Below, one piece after another: positions 16,504 through 26,706 of a stretch of 64,000 nucleotides of DNA. The stretch spans positions 310,001-374,000 of the forward strand of contig NZ_SLVF01000007.1 in assembly GCF_004345365.1 (NCBI RefSeq). The letters run 5' to 3'. Position 1 is the stretch's first letter, and every line of letters starts with the position of its first letter. Made by a program: the position numbers and the translations under genes. The stretch is from Kribbella sp. VKM Ac-2568 (GTDB lineage: Bacteria; Actinomycetota; Actinomycetes; Propionibacteriales; Kribbellaceae). The notes beneath the pieces are model-generated. The model was not told the DNA's origin, ran no database searches, and saw nothing but the letters and a program-made list of their open reading frames with translations.

Positions 16504-17201
16504 TAGGCCCGCAGCTTGTACCCGAATCCGCGCACCGTCTCGATCCGGTCCGCGCCGATCTTGGTCCGCAACCGCTGCAGGTGGACGTCGACCAGCCGGC
16601 CGTCGCCACCCCACTCGTAGTCCCAGACCCGCTGCAGCAGGGTGGACCTGCTCAGCACCACGCCCGGGTTGTTCGCGAACTCGATCAGCAGCTTCAGCTC
16701 GGTCGGCGTGAGCTGCACGGTGCTGCCGGCCCGGCGGACCTCCAGCGCCTCGCGGTCGAGCTCGAGGTCGCCGAACGACTCGATGCTCGCGCCCGTCGAC
16801 GGCGCGGGCCGCTCCGGGTCCGCGACCGCGCGGCGCATCACGGCGCGCAACCGGGCCACCAGGACCTGGGTGTCGAACGGCTTGGTGACGTAGTCGTCGG
16901 CGCCTGCCTCGAGCCCCAGGACCACGTCGAGCGCGTCGCCGCGGGCGGAGACCATCACGATCGGGACCGTGCTGGACTCCCGGATCCGCCGGCACACCGA
17001 GATGCCGTCCAGGCCGGGCAGCATGATGTCCAGCATCACCGCGTCCGGGTGCAGCTTCTCGAAACTCTCGATCGCCTCCAGGCCGTCCTCGGCCGTGGTG
17101 ACGTCGTACCCGTGGCGTTCAAGGCTCAACTGGGTCGCCTCACGGATCACCGCGTCGTCCTCGACCATCAGGATGCGCGCTGCCGGTTCTTCCGGTACCA
17201 C
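16503..17201 (-). CDS. OmpR-family response regulator
   Basis: DNA-binding response regulator of 232 residues. The receiver domain shows acidic Asp15-Asp16 (LMVEDD), phospho-acceptor Asp58 (VMLDIMLPG) and Lys107 (VTKPFD). The C-terminal winged helix contains VQLTPTELKLLIEFANNPGV and DVHLQRLRTKIGADRIETVRGFGYKL as separate blocks. It starts at GTG 17199-17201, six bases after the stop of the lipoprotein gene, with AAGGGAG inside that gene's 3' end. This gives one operon of lipoprotein, regulator and kinase. The signal is unknown. Confidence 0.93.
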   Translation of the reverse strand: MVPEEPAARILMVEDDAVIREATQLSLERHGYDVTTAEDGLEAIESFEKLHPDAVMLDIMLPGLDGISVCRRIRESSTVPIVMVSARGDALDVVLGLEAGADDYVTKPFDTQVLVARLRAVMRRAVADPERPAPSTGASIESFGDLELDREALEVRRAGSTVQLTPTELKLLIEFANNPGVVLSRSTLLQRVWDYEWGGDGRLVDVHLQRLRTKIGADRIETVRGFGYKLRA

Positions 17202-17207
17202 CGAAGT

Positions 17208-17816
17208 TCAGTCTCCCTTTTGATCCTGCGAGCTCACCTTGGTCATCTGCCCGCCGACCCAACGGTAGACCTCTACCCGGGTTCCGGACGGACAACAGGG
17301 CTTGTCGTCCAGGTCGAATAGCTCCGACTGGACGATCAGCTCGCCTTGCCTACCGGCATTGATCTTCAACTGCTGAGCCGCGATACTCCAAACCCGACGT
17401 GGCGGCGACGGCTCCGGCGCGATCAGGAACGCGCCGAAGACGAAGGGGTCCAACGTCTGGATCAGCACCACCTGCTGGGGCCGGCCGGTGTGCATCGCGT
17501 CGACGGTGGGGCCAGGCTTCAGGCAACGCGTGGTCACGGTGCACTTGTCCAGCACCTTGCGCGACTGCTCGTCCAGCTTCTTGTCTGCCAGCAGGATCTT
17601 GCGGACCTGGTCCAGGCTCAGGGTGACGGCCGGGACGGTTTTCGCTGTCGGCTCCTCGCTCGATCCGAACCCTTGTTTGGTGGACATCGACGGCGTCGAC
17701 GCGGGGGCGGGCACGTTGGAGTCCTCGACCCGCAGCCCGCTGCCGTTCGCACAACCGGCCGGCGCCAGCAGGCTGCCCACGGCGAGTGCAGCCGGGATCA
17801 GCTGCCGTGCGCGCAT
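17208..17816 (-). CDS. Predicted lipoprotein, first gene of the two-component operon
   Basis: A 202-residue secreted lipoprotein of unknown function. The signal peptide ends in the lipobox LAPAGC, and a Pro/Ser/Thr-rich linker follows. The mature part has four cysteines (KCTVTTRC and PCCPS) that could form disulfides. ATG 17814-17816 is preceded by GGAGGAG. It lies six bases before the response-regulator gene, so it may be a sensor accessory or target of the pair; this is inference from operon order. Confidence 0.8.
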   Translation of the reverse strand: MRARQLIPAALAVGSLLAPAGCANGSGLRVEDSNVPAPASTPSMSTKQGFGSSEEPTAKTVPAVTLSLDQVRKILLADKKLDEQSRKVLDKCTVTTRCLKPGPTVDAMHTGRPQQVVLIQTLDPFVFGAFLIAPEPSPPRRVWSIAAQQLKINAGRQGELIVQSELFDLDDKPCCPSGTRVEVYRWVGGQMTKVSSQDQKGD

Positions 17817-17966
17817 GGGTCTCCTCCTGCCTTGCCTCAAAATCTCCCCCGCTGGTTCAGTCAACTGCCTTCCATGGTGCGGCCGGCACGTCACATTCGA
17901 CGGCCATGAACGTCCTGTGGCCGCGGCAGTTCCGTTGCGGTTGAATCACAGAACTTGAAAGAACCC

Positions 17967-19340
17967 TCACATCACGACCTTGCCGGGATTGAGAAGGTTC
18001 TTCGGGTCCAGCGCGGCCTTGATCGCGTGGTGCACCGAGACCGCCACCGGACCGATCTCCTGGACCAGCCAGTCCCGCTTCAGCACGCCCACCCCGTGCT
18101 CGCCGGTGATGGTGCCGCCGAGCTCCAGACCGATCTCCATGATCCGGTCGAACGCCACCTGGGCGCGGCGGGCCTGCTCGGGGTCGGTCGCGTCGAAGAC
18201 CACGGTCGGGTGCATGTTGCCGTCCCCCGCGTGGCCGAGCACCCCGACGGTGATGTCCAGCTTGGCGGAGAGATCCTCGACCGCGCCGATGAAGTCGGCC
18301 AGCCGCGACCGCGGTACGCAGACGTCGTCGATCATCGTGGTGCCCAGCGTCTCCAGCGCGGTCAGCGCCACCCGGCGCGCCTCGAGCAGCAGTTCGCCCT
18401 CGGCCGGGTCGTCCGCCTCGATGCACTCGATCGCGCCGAACTCGCGGCAGAGCTTCGCCACCGTCGCCACGTCCGCGGCACCGGCCTCGCCGCCCGCGTC
18501 CGACTGCGCGATCAGCATCGCGGCGGCCTCGGTCGGCAGGTCCATCCGCTTGTAGTCGTTCACCGCCGAGATGGTGGTGCGGTCCATGATCTCCAGCAAC
18601 GACAGCGAGACGCCGCTGCGGATGATCTCGATGATCGCGTTGCCGGCCGTCACACCCGAGTCGAACAGCGCCGCCATCGTGCGCGGCCGGGCCGCCGCCG
18701 GCCGCAGCGCCAGCGTGGCCTCGGTGATGATGCCGAGGGTGCCCTCGCTGCCCACGATCAGCTTGGTCAGGTCGTAGCCCGCGACGCCTTTGACGGTACG
18801 GCGCCCGGTCCGCAGCACCTGGCCGTCCGCGAGGACGACCTCGAGGCCGAGCACGTAGTCCGTGGTGACGCCGTACTTCACGCAGCACAGGCCGCCCGAG
18901 TTCGTCGACAGGTTGCCGCCGATCGAGCAGAACTCCCAGCTGGACGGGTCCGGCGGGTAGAAGAGTCCCTGCTCGGCGACGGCGCGCGACAGCACCGCGT
19001 TGAAGACGCCGGGCTGCGTTACGACGTACCGGTCGACGGGCTCGATCTGGAGGATCTTGTCCATCTTCTCCAGGGACACCACGATGCAGCCGTCCAGCGC
19101 GTTCGCGGCACCGGACAGGCCCGACCGCGCGCCCTGCGGCACGACGGGCACCCCAGCCTCGGCGGCGATCCGCACCGCCGCCTGGACGTGCGCCGTCTCT
19201 CGCGCCAGCACAACCGCGATCGGCTCACCGGCCGGGCAGAACATCGCCCGGTCATAGCGGTAGCTCTGGATCCGGTCATGATCGGTTACCAGCGCCTCCG
19301 GCGGCAGCACCTGCCGAAGACGCTCGACTAGATCGTTCAT
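17967..19340 (-). CDS. FAD-linked oxidase, glycolate/D-lactate dehydrogenase type
   Basis: FAD-dependent 2-hydroxyacid dehydrogenase of the GlcD/D-LDH group, 457 residues. The FAD-binding type 4 domain shows VPQGARSGLSGAAN and PPDPSSWEFCSIGGNLSTNSGG (two consecutive motifs), and VGSEGTLGIITEATL. The C-terminal FAD-oxidase domain ends with GEHGVG and LDPKNLLNPGKVVM, hallmark blocks of the family. The start is the ATG at 19338-19340; the ribosome site is weak. It is a single gene with no GlcE/GlcF partners nearby, so D-lactate, glycolate or another 2-hydroxyacid is equally possible. Confidence 0.88.
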   Translation of the reverse strand: MNDLVERLRQVLPPEALVTDHDRIQSYRYDRAMFCPAGEPIAVVLARETAHVQAAVRIAAEAGVPVVPQGARSGLSGAANALDGCIVVSLEKMDKILQIEPVDRYVVTQPGVFNAVLSRAVAEQGLFYPPDPSSWEFCSIGGNLSTNSGGLCCVKYGVTTDYVLGLEVVLADGQVLRTGRRTVKGVAGYDLTKLIVGSEGTLGIITEATLALRPAAARPRTMAALFDSGVTAGNAIIEIIRSGVSLSLLEIMDRTTISAVNDYKRMDLPTEAAAMLIAQSDAGGEAGAADVATVAKLCREFGAIECIEADDPAEGELLLEARRVALTALETLGTTMIDDVCVPRSRLADFIGAVEDLSAKLDITVGVLGHAGDGNMHPTVVFDATDPEQARRAQVAFDRIMEIGLELGGTITGEHGVGVLKRDWLVQEIGPVAVSVHHAIKAALDPKNLLNPGKVVM

Positions 19341-19383
19341 ACCGGTTGAGCCTAGTGCGCCCAGCGGGATGTGGCAGGACTTG

Positions 19384-19854
19384 TCAGCGGGTCCGGCTGG
19401 TCGCGTTCTCCGAGATCTCCTTGAAGCCGCCACCGTAGTTGTGGAACTCGCGGCCGACCGCCACGAACGTCACCCGGCGGTCGGTCGACTTCACCTTCGG
19501 CGTCCGGCACGTTCGCTGCCCGGCGATCACCGCGTCGGTGCCGCCGCTGCTGTCGCACGACAACGTTCGGCCCGCATTGGCTCCGCCGTACTGGACCAAG
19601 TAGGCGTTCGCCCTAGCGTTCTTCGGCAGCCGCGAGATCATCGTGATCTCGGCCCAGTACTGCGAACAGCTGTCCCGGACCAGCCGGACGCTGCCGAAGC
19701 CGGGTGGCTTGTGGTCGCGCAGGATCCTGTTGGACGAGATGGATGTCGCACCCGAGCAGCTGGCGGCTTCGGCCGCCTGAGCTGGGGTGGCCAGGGCGAG
19801 AACGCCTACTCCGGCCAGGCCCGCGGTGCTGAGCAGAATGCCCAGTGTTTTCAT
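19384..19854 (-). CDS. Small secreted protein, function unknown
   Basis: A 156-residue exported protein. The N-terminal signal (KTLGILLSTAGLAGVGVLAL, ending ATPAQA) is followed by a mature domain of about 125 residues with conserved-looking cysteines (ASCSG, RDSCSQYW, LSCDS, RTCRTP) and a SQYWAEI block, reminiscent of secreted DUF2690-like actinobacterial proteins; I am not sure of that family. The start ATG 19852-19854 has AGGAAGG six bases upstream. It lies alone on the minus strand between hpd and the FAD oxidase. Confidence 0.75.
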   Translation of the reverse strand: MKTLGILLSTAGLAGVGVLALATPAQAAEAASCSGATSISSNRILRDHKPPGFGSVRLVRDSCSQYWAEITMISRLPKNARANAYLVQYGGANAGRTLSCDSSGGTDAVIAGQRTCRTPKVKSTDRRVTFVAVGREFHNYGGGFKEISENATSRTR

Positions 19855-19954
19855 CGAAACCCTTCCTGAGCGTACGCCCCGACGCACACTCATTGGGCAG
19901 AGTACGCGAACCTCCCCTGACCTGACACTCAATCCGGTAATCGGACAATGAACG

Positions 19955-19979
19955 CGCCCGGAACGGAGTGTCCCGGGCG
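19955..19979 (-). terminator. Terminator downstream of hpd
   Basis: CGCCCGG (19955-19961) and CCGGGCG (19973-19979) form a GC-rich stem with an 11-base loop, 42 bp past the hpd stop. Confidence 0.55.
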
Positions 19980-20020
19980 TGTCACCGTGCGTGTCGCGAA
20001 GTTACCGATCAGTCGGGCGG

Positions 20021-21337
<1,317 letters not shown>

Positions 21338-21383
21338 CTAGGTTCTATTGGGCTATTTGGTCACCATGACTAGGAGGAAGCCA

Positions 21384-21857
21384 GTGACTGGAGTGGACGC
21401 GCTGGACGCGCGCATCCTCGACCTGTTCGCCGCCGAGCCGCGGGTCGGCGTGCTGGAGGCCTCGCGCCGGCTGGGGGTGGCCCGCGGGACCGTGCAGGCC
21501 CGGCTGGACAGGTTGCAGCGCGACGGCGTGGTCCGCGGCTGGGGCCCGGACGTCGACACCACCGCGATCGGCTACCCGGTGACCGCGTTCGCGACTCTGC
21601 AGATCGAGCAGGGCTCAGGCCACACCGCGGTAGCAGCCGCCCTGGCCAGGATCCCCGAGGTGCTGGAGGTCCACACGATCACCGGTGCCGAGGACCTGTG
21701 GTGCCGCATCGTCGCCCGCTCCAACGCCGACCTGCAACGCGTCATCGACCAGGTGGTCATCGTCCAAGGCATCCAACGCGCCTCCACCGTCATCGCCCTG
21801 GCCGAACAGATCCCCCACCGAGTCCTCCCGCTCCTGCACGCCGCCACGAAGCCGTGA
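21384..21857 (+). CDS. Lrp/AsnC-family transcription regulator
   Basis: A 157-residue regulator with an N-terminal HTH (DALDARILDLFAAEP, then SRRLGVARGTVQARLDRLQRDGVV) and a C-terminal RAM ligand domain (VTAFATLQIEQG, EVLEVHTITGAEDLWCRIVARS). I prefer GTG 21384 because AGGAGGAAG sits directly upstream; a longer start at ATG 21366 is possible. It is divergent from hpd, so control of tyrosine catabolism by an aromatic amino acid is likely; this is inference. It converges with the IclR gene (22-bp gap). Confidence 0.9.
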   Translation: MTGVDALDARILDLFAAEPRVGVLEASRRLGVARGTVQARLDRLQRDGVVRGWGPDVDTTAIGYPVTAFATLQIEQGSGHTAVAAALARIPEVLEVHTITGAEDLWCRIVARSNADLQRVIDQVVIVQGIQRASTVIALAEQIPHRVLPLLHAATKP

Positions 21858-21879
21858 TTCTCGGGCGTGTCGCGGGCGG

Positions 21880-22524
21880 TCAGGCGAGGCGTTTGGCTAC
21901 TTCTACGGCGGCGCGGGCTACTCGGGGGCCGACGAAGTCGCGGTCGAGCTTGCCGAGGACAACGACGCCGATCGAGGCTTCGACGCCTGGGACGCCGAGG
22001 ACCGGGGAGGACACGCCTTGCGCGCCGGCCTGGAGTTCGCCGGCGGTGATGACGAAGGGGCGGCCGGCCGGATCCGGCTTGCGGCGGCCCGCGAGGATGG
22101 CCTTGCCGGCGGCGCCCTGGTCGAGCGCGTGCCGTGATCCCATCCGGTACGACACGTGGAAATCGGTCCAGCTCGGCTCGATCACCGCGATCGCGAGCGC
22201 CTCATCACCGTCAGCCACGGTCAGGTGTGCCGTCGCACCGGTGTCCTCGGCCAGCGAGCGCAGTACCGGCAGGGCCGCGTCGCGAAGGGTGGGCTGGACG
22301 CGGCGGCTGTAGTGCAGCACGGCCAGCCCGAGCCGGGCTCTGCCCTCACTGTCGCGCCGGACCAGCCGGTGCAACTCGAGGGTGTTCACCAAGCGATAGA
22401 CGACGGTCCGGCTGACGCTCAGCGCGGCGGCCAGTTCGGTGATGGACAGGCCGTCCGGGGCGTCCGCCAGCAACTCGAGGACGGTGAGTCCCCGGTCGAG
22501 AGTCTGGGACGTCTCTGCGGGCAC
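21880..22524 (-). CDS. IclR-family transcription regulator
   Basis: A 214-residue regulator: winged HTH (QTLDRGLTVLELL, LSITELAAALSVSRTVVYRLVNTL) followed by an IclR effector domain (LRSLAEDTGATAHLTVADGDEA, SRHALDQGAAGKAIL). IclR proteins often control aromatic or carboxylic acid catabolism. Its start is GTG 22522-22524. The nearest targets could be the homogentisate genes (hpd, hmgA/fahA) or its divergent membrane neighbour. The effector domain is slightly short compared with the family (about 250 residues total). Confidence 0.9.
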   Translation of the reverse strand: MPAETSQTLDRGLTVLELLADAPDGLSITELAAALSVSRTVVYRLVNTLELHRLVRRDSEGRARLGLAVLHYSRRVQPTLRDAALPVLRSLAEDTGATAHLTVADGDEALAIAVIEPSWTDFHVSYRMGSRHALDQGAAGKAILAGRRKPDPAGRPFVITAGELQAGAQGVSSPVLGVPGVEASIGVVVLGKLDRDFVGPRVARAAVEVAKRLA

Positions 22525-22558
22525 AGGCGAAGCGTAACCGTTTTTCGGCCGCGGCCCG

Positions 22559-23323
22559 ATGGCCCCGTATCTTGCTGCCGTGCGAAATTACTGGGCGCTC
22601 CTCCCCGCCATCGCCTTCTGCGTCGTGCTGATTCTCGTCTACGCCGTCCCGACGCTGATCAATCCGCGCTGGACGAGCAACGTTCTGGGGCTGTTCCGGC
22701 AACAGCCGACGGACGCGACGGCCGAGGAGGTCGAGGACGCCGATCGGCTCGGCGACAAGCAGATCCGGTCCCGGCGAATGCTCGCCGGCACCCTGGTGAT
22801 CGCCGCGCTGGCACTGATCGGCTTCAACGTCTCGCTGAACCGGGAGGCGAACGGCTGCTACCAGGCGGCCAAGGCGTGGGGCGCGGTGGACGACCAGAAG
22901 ACGATGGCCGATCCGTGCATCAACATGATCTTCGGCGAGTTCTTCAACACCGGCAGCGGCGAGGCGTTCGAGAAGACCCAGCAGCCGGTCCCGGCGTACC
23001 AGATGGTCGAGGGCAAGAAGCCCAAGTACCTGAAGTGGATCCAGAACAGGCCCGACTACGACGAGGCGGACTTCCTGGTCGGCGTGGGCGCGGACTGCAC
23101 GATCGACCTGAAGATCCAGCAGACCGACGAGAAGATCTCGGTGCTGTTCGACTCCACCGAGCCGTGCCCGCCGGACGACGCGATCTCGCTCACCCCGGTC
23201 AAGCTGAAGAAGCCGCTCGGCGATCGCAAGATCGTCACCGTAGGCGACAAGCCGATGACCCAGATCAACCCGGACATGGACTCCTGGCCCACCGTGCTCA
23301 AGAAGCTCGCCACCGGCGGCTGA
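22559..23323 (+). CDS. Membrane-anchored protein with extracytoplasmic domain, unknown
   Basis: A 254-residue protein with two TM helices (WALLPAIAFCVVLILVYAV, near residue 10-30, and LAGTLVIAALALIGFNV, near 76-92) and a C-terminal domain of about 160 residues containing four cysteines (NGCYQ, DPCIN, ADCTIDL, EPCPPDD), likely outside the membrane. No family recognised. The ATG at 22559 has no clear ribosome site; GTG 22580 just before the first helix is an alternative. It abuts the MFS gene with no spacing (TGATCA, both stops). Confidence 0.7.
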   Translation: MAPYLAAVRNYWALLPAIAFCVVLILVYAVPTLINPRWTSNVLGLFRQQPTDATAEEVEDADRLGDKQIRSRRMLAGTLVIAALALIGFNVSLNREANGCYQAAKAWGAVDDQKTMADPCINMIFGEFFNTGSGEAFEKTQQPVPAYQMVEGKKPKYLKWIQNRPDYDEADFLVGVGADCTIDLKIQQTDEKISVLFDSTEPCPPDDAISLTPVKLKKPLGDRKIVTVGDKPMTQINPDMDSWPTVLKKLATGG

Positions 23324-24559
23324 TCAGCGCAGGGCGCGGACTTGCGAGTCGTAGCGGCGGAAGGGCTTGTTCCAGGCGAGCAGGATGAGCAGGCCGACGA
23401 TGCACACGCACGCTCCGCCGAGCAGCGCGATCGTGGGCGTGGTGAGTGAGGCAGTCGTGCCGGCGACGAAGTCCCCGAGCCTCGGGCCACCCGCGACCAC
23501 GACGATGAACACGCCCTGGAGACGCCCGCGCATCGCGTCCGGCGCCGCCGACTGCAGGACGGTGTTCCGGTACGCCGAACTCACCATGTCGGCGGCTCCC
23601 GACAGCGCGAGCAGGCTGACTCCCAGCCAGATCGTGCGGGACAACCCGAACAGGCCGACCGCGGCGGCGTACACGGTGATCGCGGCAACGATCGCCACGC
23701 CCTGGCGGCGTACCCGGCTCACCCAGCCCGAGAACAGCACTCCCACCAGCGCCCCGATCGCGGGAGCCGCCTGCAGGAGGCCGACGGTCCGTACGCCGCC
23801 CCCGAAGAAGGAGCCCGCCACCGCGGGGAAGAGCGCGCGGGGCTGCGCGAAGACCATGGCCAGGATGTCCGCGACGAAGGTGGCGAGCAGGACCGGTGCC
23901 GCCCTGAGGAAGGTGAATCCCTCCAGCACCGAGCGGAGTCCCGCGCGCCGGACCGTGCCGGTCGGTGGGACCGGGGGTAGCCGGAACAGCGCGTACAGGG
24001 CGGCGGTGAAGGTGATGACATCGACCAGGTACGCCGCGCCGAACCCCTGCCAGGCGATCACCGCGGCTCCGAGCAGTGGCCCGGCGGTGAAGCCGAGGTT
24101 GAAGGCCGCCTGGCTGAGCGTGTTCGCGGCCGGCAGCAGTTCCGGGCGGATCAGCCGCGGGATGATCGCGGAGCGCGCCGGGCCGTTCACCGCGAAGCAC
24201 GCCGACTGGACGGCGACCACGGCGTACAGGACCCAGACCTGGTTCCAGTGCAGCTCGGACTGGACGACCAGCAGCATCGAGAGCAACCAGAGACCGCCCG
24301 AGGACACCAGTGCGAGGAGTCGCCGGTCGACGGCGTCAGCCATCGCCCCGCCGTACAGGCCGAAGACGACCAGGGGCACCAGCGAGCAGAGTCCGACCAG
24401 GCCGACCGAGAACGTCGAGTGGGTCAGGGCGTAGACCTGGATCGAGACGGTCACCGCGGTCATCTGCTGCCCGAGCTGCGAAACCGTGGACCCGATCCAC
24501 AACCGCCGGAAATCGGCCGACTCCTTGAGCGGACGGATATCAGTCAGCAGGCGGGCCAC
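23324..24559 (-). CDS. MFS transporter (EntS-like exporter family)
   Basis: A 411-residue integral membrane protein with 10-12 predicted helices. The N-terminal pattern (DFRRLWIGSTVSQLGQQMTAV split over two blocks, GLYGGAMADAVDRRLLAL) and the motif YRNTVLQSAAPDAMRGRLQG after the central loop are typical of MFS group 3/EntS-type exporters of siderophores or drugs. No biosynthetic cluster is nearby, so the substrate is unknown. Confidence 0.88.
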   Translation of the reverse strand: MARLLTDIRPLKESADFRRLWIGSTVSQLGQQMTAVTVSIQVYALTHSTFSVGLVGLCSLVPLVVFGLYGGAMADAVDRRLLALVSSGGLWLLSMLLVVQSELHWNQVWVLYAVVAVQSACFAVNGPARSAIIPRLIRPELLPAANTLSQAAFNLGFTAGPLLGAAVIAWQGFGAAYLVDVITFTAALYALFRLPPVPPTGTVRRAGLRSVLEGFTFLRAAPVLLATFVADILAMVFAQPRALFPAVAGSFFGGGVRTVGLLQAAPAIGALVGVLFSGWVSRVRRQGVAIVAAITVYAAAVGLFGLSRTIWLGVSLLALSGAADMVSSAYRNTVLQSAAPDAMRGRLQGVFIVVVAGGPRLGDFVAGTTASLTTPTIALLGGACVCIVGLLILLAWNKPFRRYDSQVRALR

Positions 24560-24672
24560 GGTCAGAACCTATGTCACGACCAACTCGCTCGTTATAGCGG
24601 CCGGGTGGCACCGCTTGGCGGACCATCTGGTTCGGGGGCACCGCGGACGGGCGGCGTGCGTCAGTACCCGTT

Positions 24673-24861
24673 ATGACGAACCAGCCGCAAGCACCGACGC
24701 TCACCTGCCCACTCTGCAGCTGCCCGCAGTTCCAGCAGGAGGAGGCCCGCAGCGACTCGCGCTGGGGCTTCACCTCCCACCGGATGACCCTGCTGATCTG
24801 CCAGAACTGCCGCTACGTCCTGCACTTCTACGACAAGAACTCGATCTTCGACTTCGACTGA
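24673..24861 (+). CDS. Small zinc-ribbon protein
   Basis: A 62-residue protein with two CxxC knuckles (CPLCSCPQF and CQNCRYVL) around a conserved core WGFTSHRMTLLICQNC, ending in an acidic tail (KNSIFDFD). Small proteins with this arrangement are widely conserved in bacteria as zinc-ribbon proteins of unknown role. The start ATG 24673 is the only in-frame choice. The two cysteine pairs should bind one zinc. Confidence 0.75.
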   Translation: MTNQPQAPTLTCPLCSCPQFQQEEARSDSRWGFTSHRMTLLICQNCRYVLHFYDKNSIFDFD

Positions 24862-24923
24862 CACATTCACGCCCGACCTGACTGCACCGCGGCTTCGGTG
24901 GCGGCCTCAGCCGGGGCGTGCTC

Positions 24924-25649
24924 TCACCAGGGCAGGCGGCCGGATTCGGCGTGGAGCTCGCCGGAGGGGCCGTCGGGCGTGAGGGTGGCGAGGCGGACGG
25001 CGACGGCCGCGCCCTGGGACGGCGTGCGTGCGGCGTCCCAGCCGCCCATGTCGGTGGCACAGTTGCCCGGGTCAGCGGCGTTCACCAGGATGCCGGTGCC
25101 TCGCAGCTCGTTGGCCAGCATCACCGTGACCATGTTAACCGCGGCCTTGGACGAGTTGTAGGCGAGCGTCCGCACGGTCGACATCCGCGACTCCGGATCC
25201 CCCACGCGGGTCAGCGACGCCAGCTCGCTCGACAGATTCACGATCCGCGCGTCGTCCGCCCGGCGAAGCAACGGCAGCATCGCCCGGGTGCTGAGAACCA
25301 GCCCGATCACGTTCGTCTCGTACCCCGCCCGCAGCGCGTCCGCCGAGATCTGGGACACCGGCCCGTCGCCCTCGGGGATGATCGCCGCGTTGTTCACCAG
25401 TACGTCGAGCCGCCCGTGCTCGCGCTCGATCGCGGCCGCCGCGGCGCCGGTGGACCGTTCGTCCGTGACCTCGAGGTGGACCGCCCGAGCGTCGATGCCG
25501 TCAGCAACGAGCTCCTTGGCGGTGGCCTCACCGCGGGCCAGGTCCCGCGAGCCCACCAGGACCGTGTAGCCGAGTTCGCCCAACTGCCGGGCGATCTCCT
25601 TGCCGATTCCCTTGTTGGCGCCGGTGACCAGCGCGATCTTCTTGTTCAT
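24924..25649 (-). CDS. SDR family oxidoreductase (carbonyl reductase-like)
   Basis: A 241-residue classical SDR: TGANKGIG (residues 9-16), VNNAA (86-90), catalytic Ser near 140, and Tyr164-x3-Lys168 (YNSSK). The pattern KKIALVTGANKGIG and DPGNCATDMGG resemble carbonyl-reductase-like SDRs. The start ATG is 25647-25649; the frame is open far upstream, but that extension is the reverse of the regulator gene. It diverges from an MmyB-type regulator with a 9-bp palindrome between them, so the regulator very likely controls it. Confidence 0.9.
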   Translation of the reverse strand: MNKKIALVTGANKGIGKEIARQLGELGYTVLVGSRDLARGEATAKELVADGIDARAVHLEVTDERSTGAAAAAIEREHGRLDVLVNNAAIIPEGDGPVSQISADALRAGYETNVIGLVLSTRAMLPLLRRADDARIVNLSSELASLTRVGDPESRMSTVRTLAYNSSKAAVNMVTVMLANELRGTGILVNAADPGNCATDMGGWDAARTPSQGAAVAVRLATLTPDGPSGELHAESGRLPW

Positions 25650-25695
25650 ACGGTCCAGGCTGGGCGGGATCCCGGCTTCCAGGCAGAGCGAGCCG

Positions 25696-25720
25696 AACCA
25701 GGGATCGGCGGTCCCTGGTT
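25696..25720. promoter_or_regulatory. Palindromic operator between SDR and MmyB-type regulator
   Basis: AACCAGGGA (25696-25704) and TCCCTGGTT (25712-25720) form a perfect 9-bp inverted repeat with a seven-base spacer, 32 bp from the regulator start and 47 bp from the SDR start. Confidence 0.65.
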
Positions 25721-25751
25721 GGGACTTTCCGCGCTTGAGATCCTTGGAGAT

Positions 25752-26597
25752 ATGGACAGGGCACAGTTGGCGGAGTTCCTCCGCATCCGGCGGGAACGCC
25801 TGCGCCCTGCCGATGTGGGACTGCCCGCAGGCCTCCGGCGGCGCACTCCGGGCCTGCGGCGCGAGGAGGTCGCCAGCCTCGCCACCATGTCGACGGACTA
25901 TTACACGCGCCTGGAGCAAGGGCGTGGTCCGCGTCCCTCCCGGCCGGTGCTCGCCGGACTGGCCAGGGCGTTGCGGTTGTCCGATGCCGAGCGGGATCAC
26001 CTCTTCCGGCTGGCGGGCGAACAGCCCGCGCCTCCGCCGGGACCACCTGCCGAGGTCCGGACCGGAGTACTGCGGATGCTGGCGCGGCTCGACGTACCGG
26101 CTCTGGTGCTCGACGCGAAGTACGACGTGCTGGCGTGGAATCCGCTGGCGGCCGCGCTGATCGCCGACTTCTCCGCGTTGCCGCCGCGGGAGCGGAATCT
26201 GTTGCGGCTGCGGTTCCTCTCCGGCGACCGGCAGCGGGAGCGGTTCGGGGAGGAGGCGACGAACGACTTCGCCCGGGAGACGGCGGCCGATCTGCGCGCC
26301 GCGACCGGCCGGTATCCCGACGATGCGGCGATCTCGGCGCTGGTGGCGGACCTGCTTGCGGGCAGCGAGGAGTTCGCCCGGATCTGGGCGCTGCACGAGG
26401 TCGCGAACCAGCAGAGCATGTGCCAGACGATCTTCCACCCGACGGTCGGCCGGATCGACATGATCTGCGAGGTGCTGGTGATCCCTGAGCGCGACCAGCG
26501 GGTGATCCTCTACACCGCCGCGCCCGGCTCCTCCTCCGACGAGGCTCTCCGGCTTCTCGATGTCGTGGGGACCCAGTCGCTGCTGGCTGATTCTTGA
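25752..26597 (+). CDS. XRE-family regulator with MmyB-like C-terminal domain
   Basis: A 281-residue regulator: N-terminal HTH (LAEFLRIRRERLRP, RRTPGLRREEVASLATMSTDYYTRLEQGRG as successive blocks, SRPVLAGLARALRLSDAERDHL) followed by the MmyB-like ligand-binding domain (VPALVLDAKYDVLAWNPLAAAL, LLRLRFL, HPTVGRIDM). Members of this actinobacterial group typically regulate a divergent oxidoreductase gene; here that is the SDR. ATG 25752 has GGAG four bases away. Confidence 0.92.
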   Translation: MDRAQLAEFLRIRRERLRPADVGLPAGLRRRTPGLRREEVASLATMSTDYYTRLEQGRGPRPSRPVLAGLARALRLSDAERDHLFRLAGEQPAPPPGPPAEVRTGVLRMLARLDVPALVLDAKYDVLAWNPLAAALIADFSALPPRERNLLRLRFLSGDRQRERFGEEATNDFARETAADLRAATGRYPDDAAISALVADLLAGSEEFARIWALHEVANQQSMCQTIFHPTVGRIDMICEVLVIPERDQRVILYTAAPGSSSDEALRLLDVVGTQSLLADS

Positions 26598-26706
26598 GCA
26601 CGCAGCGTGATGCACCTCGAGCACGTCCCGTCTATCGCACACCCCCGGCGCCGTCTCGGCCTCACGCCCGTAGGACGGCCTGGGTTGGCGGCCGCGCGGG
26701 GTGTCG

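Noticed and set aside
24924-26642. One 572-codon frame joining the SDR to an upstream extension
   Set aside because: The N-terminal 330 codons are antisense to the MmyB-type regulator gene and not protein-like; the SDR start at 25649 is a standard one just before its Rossmann motif.
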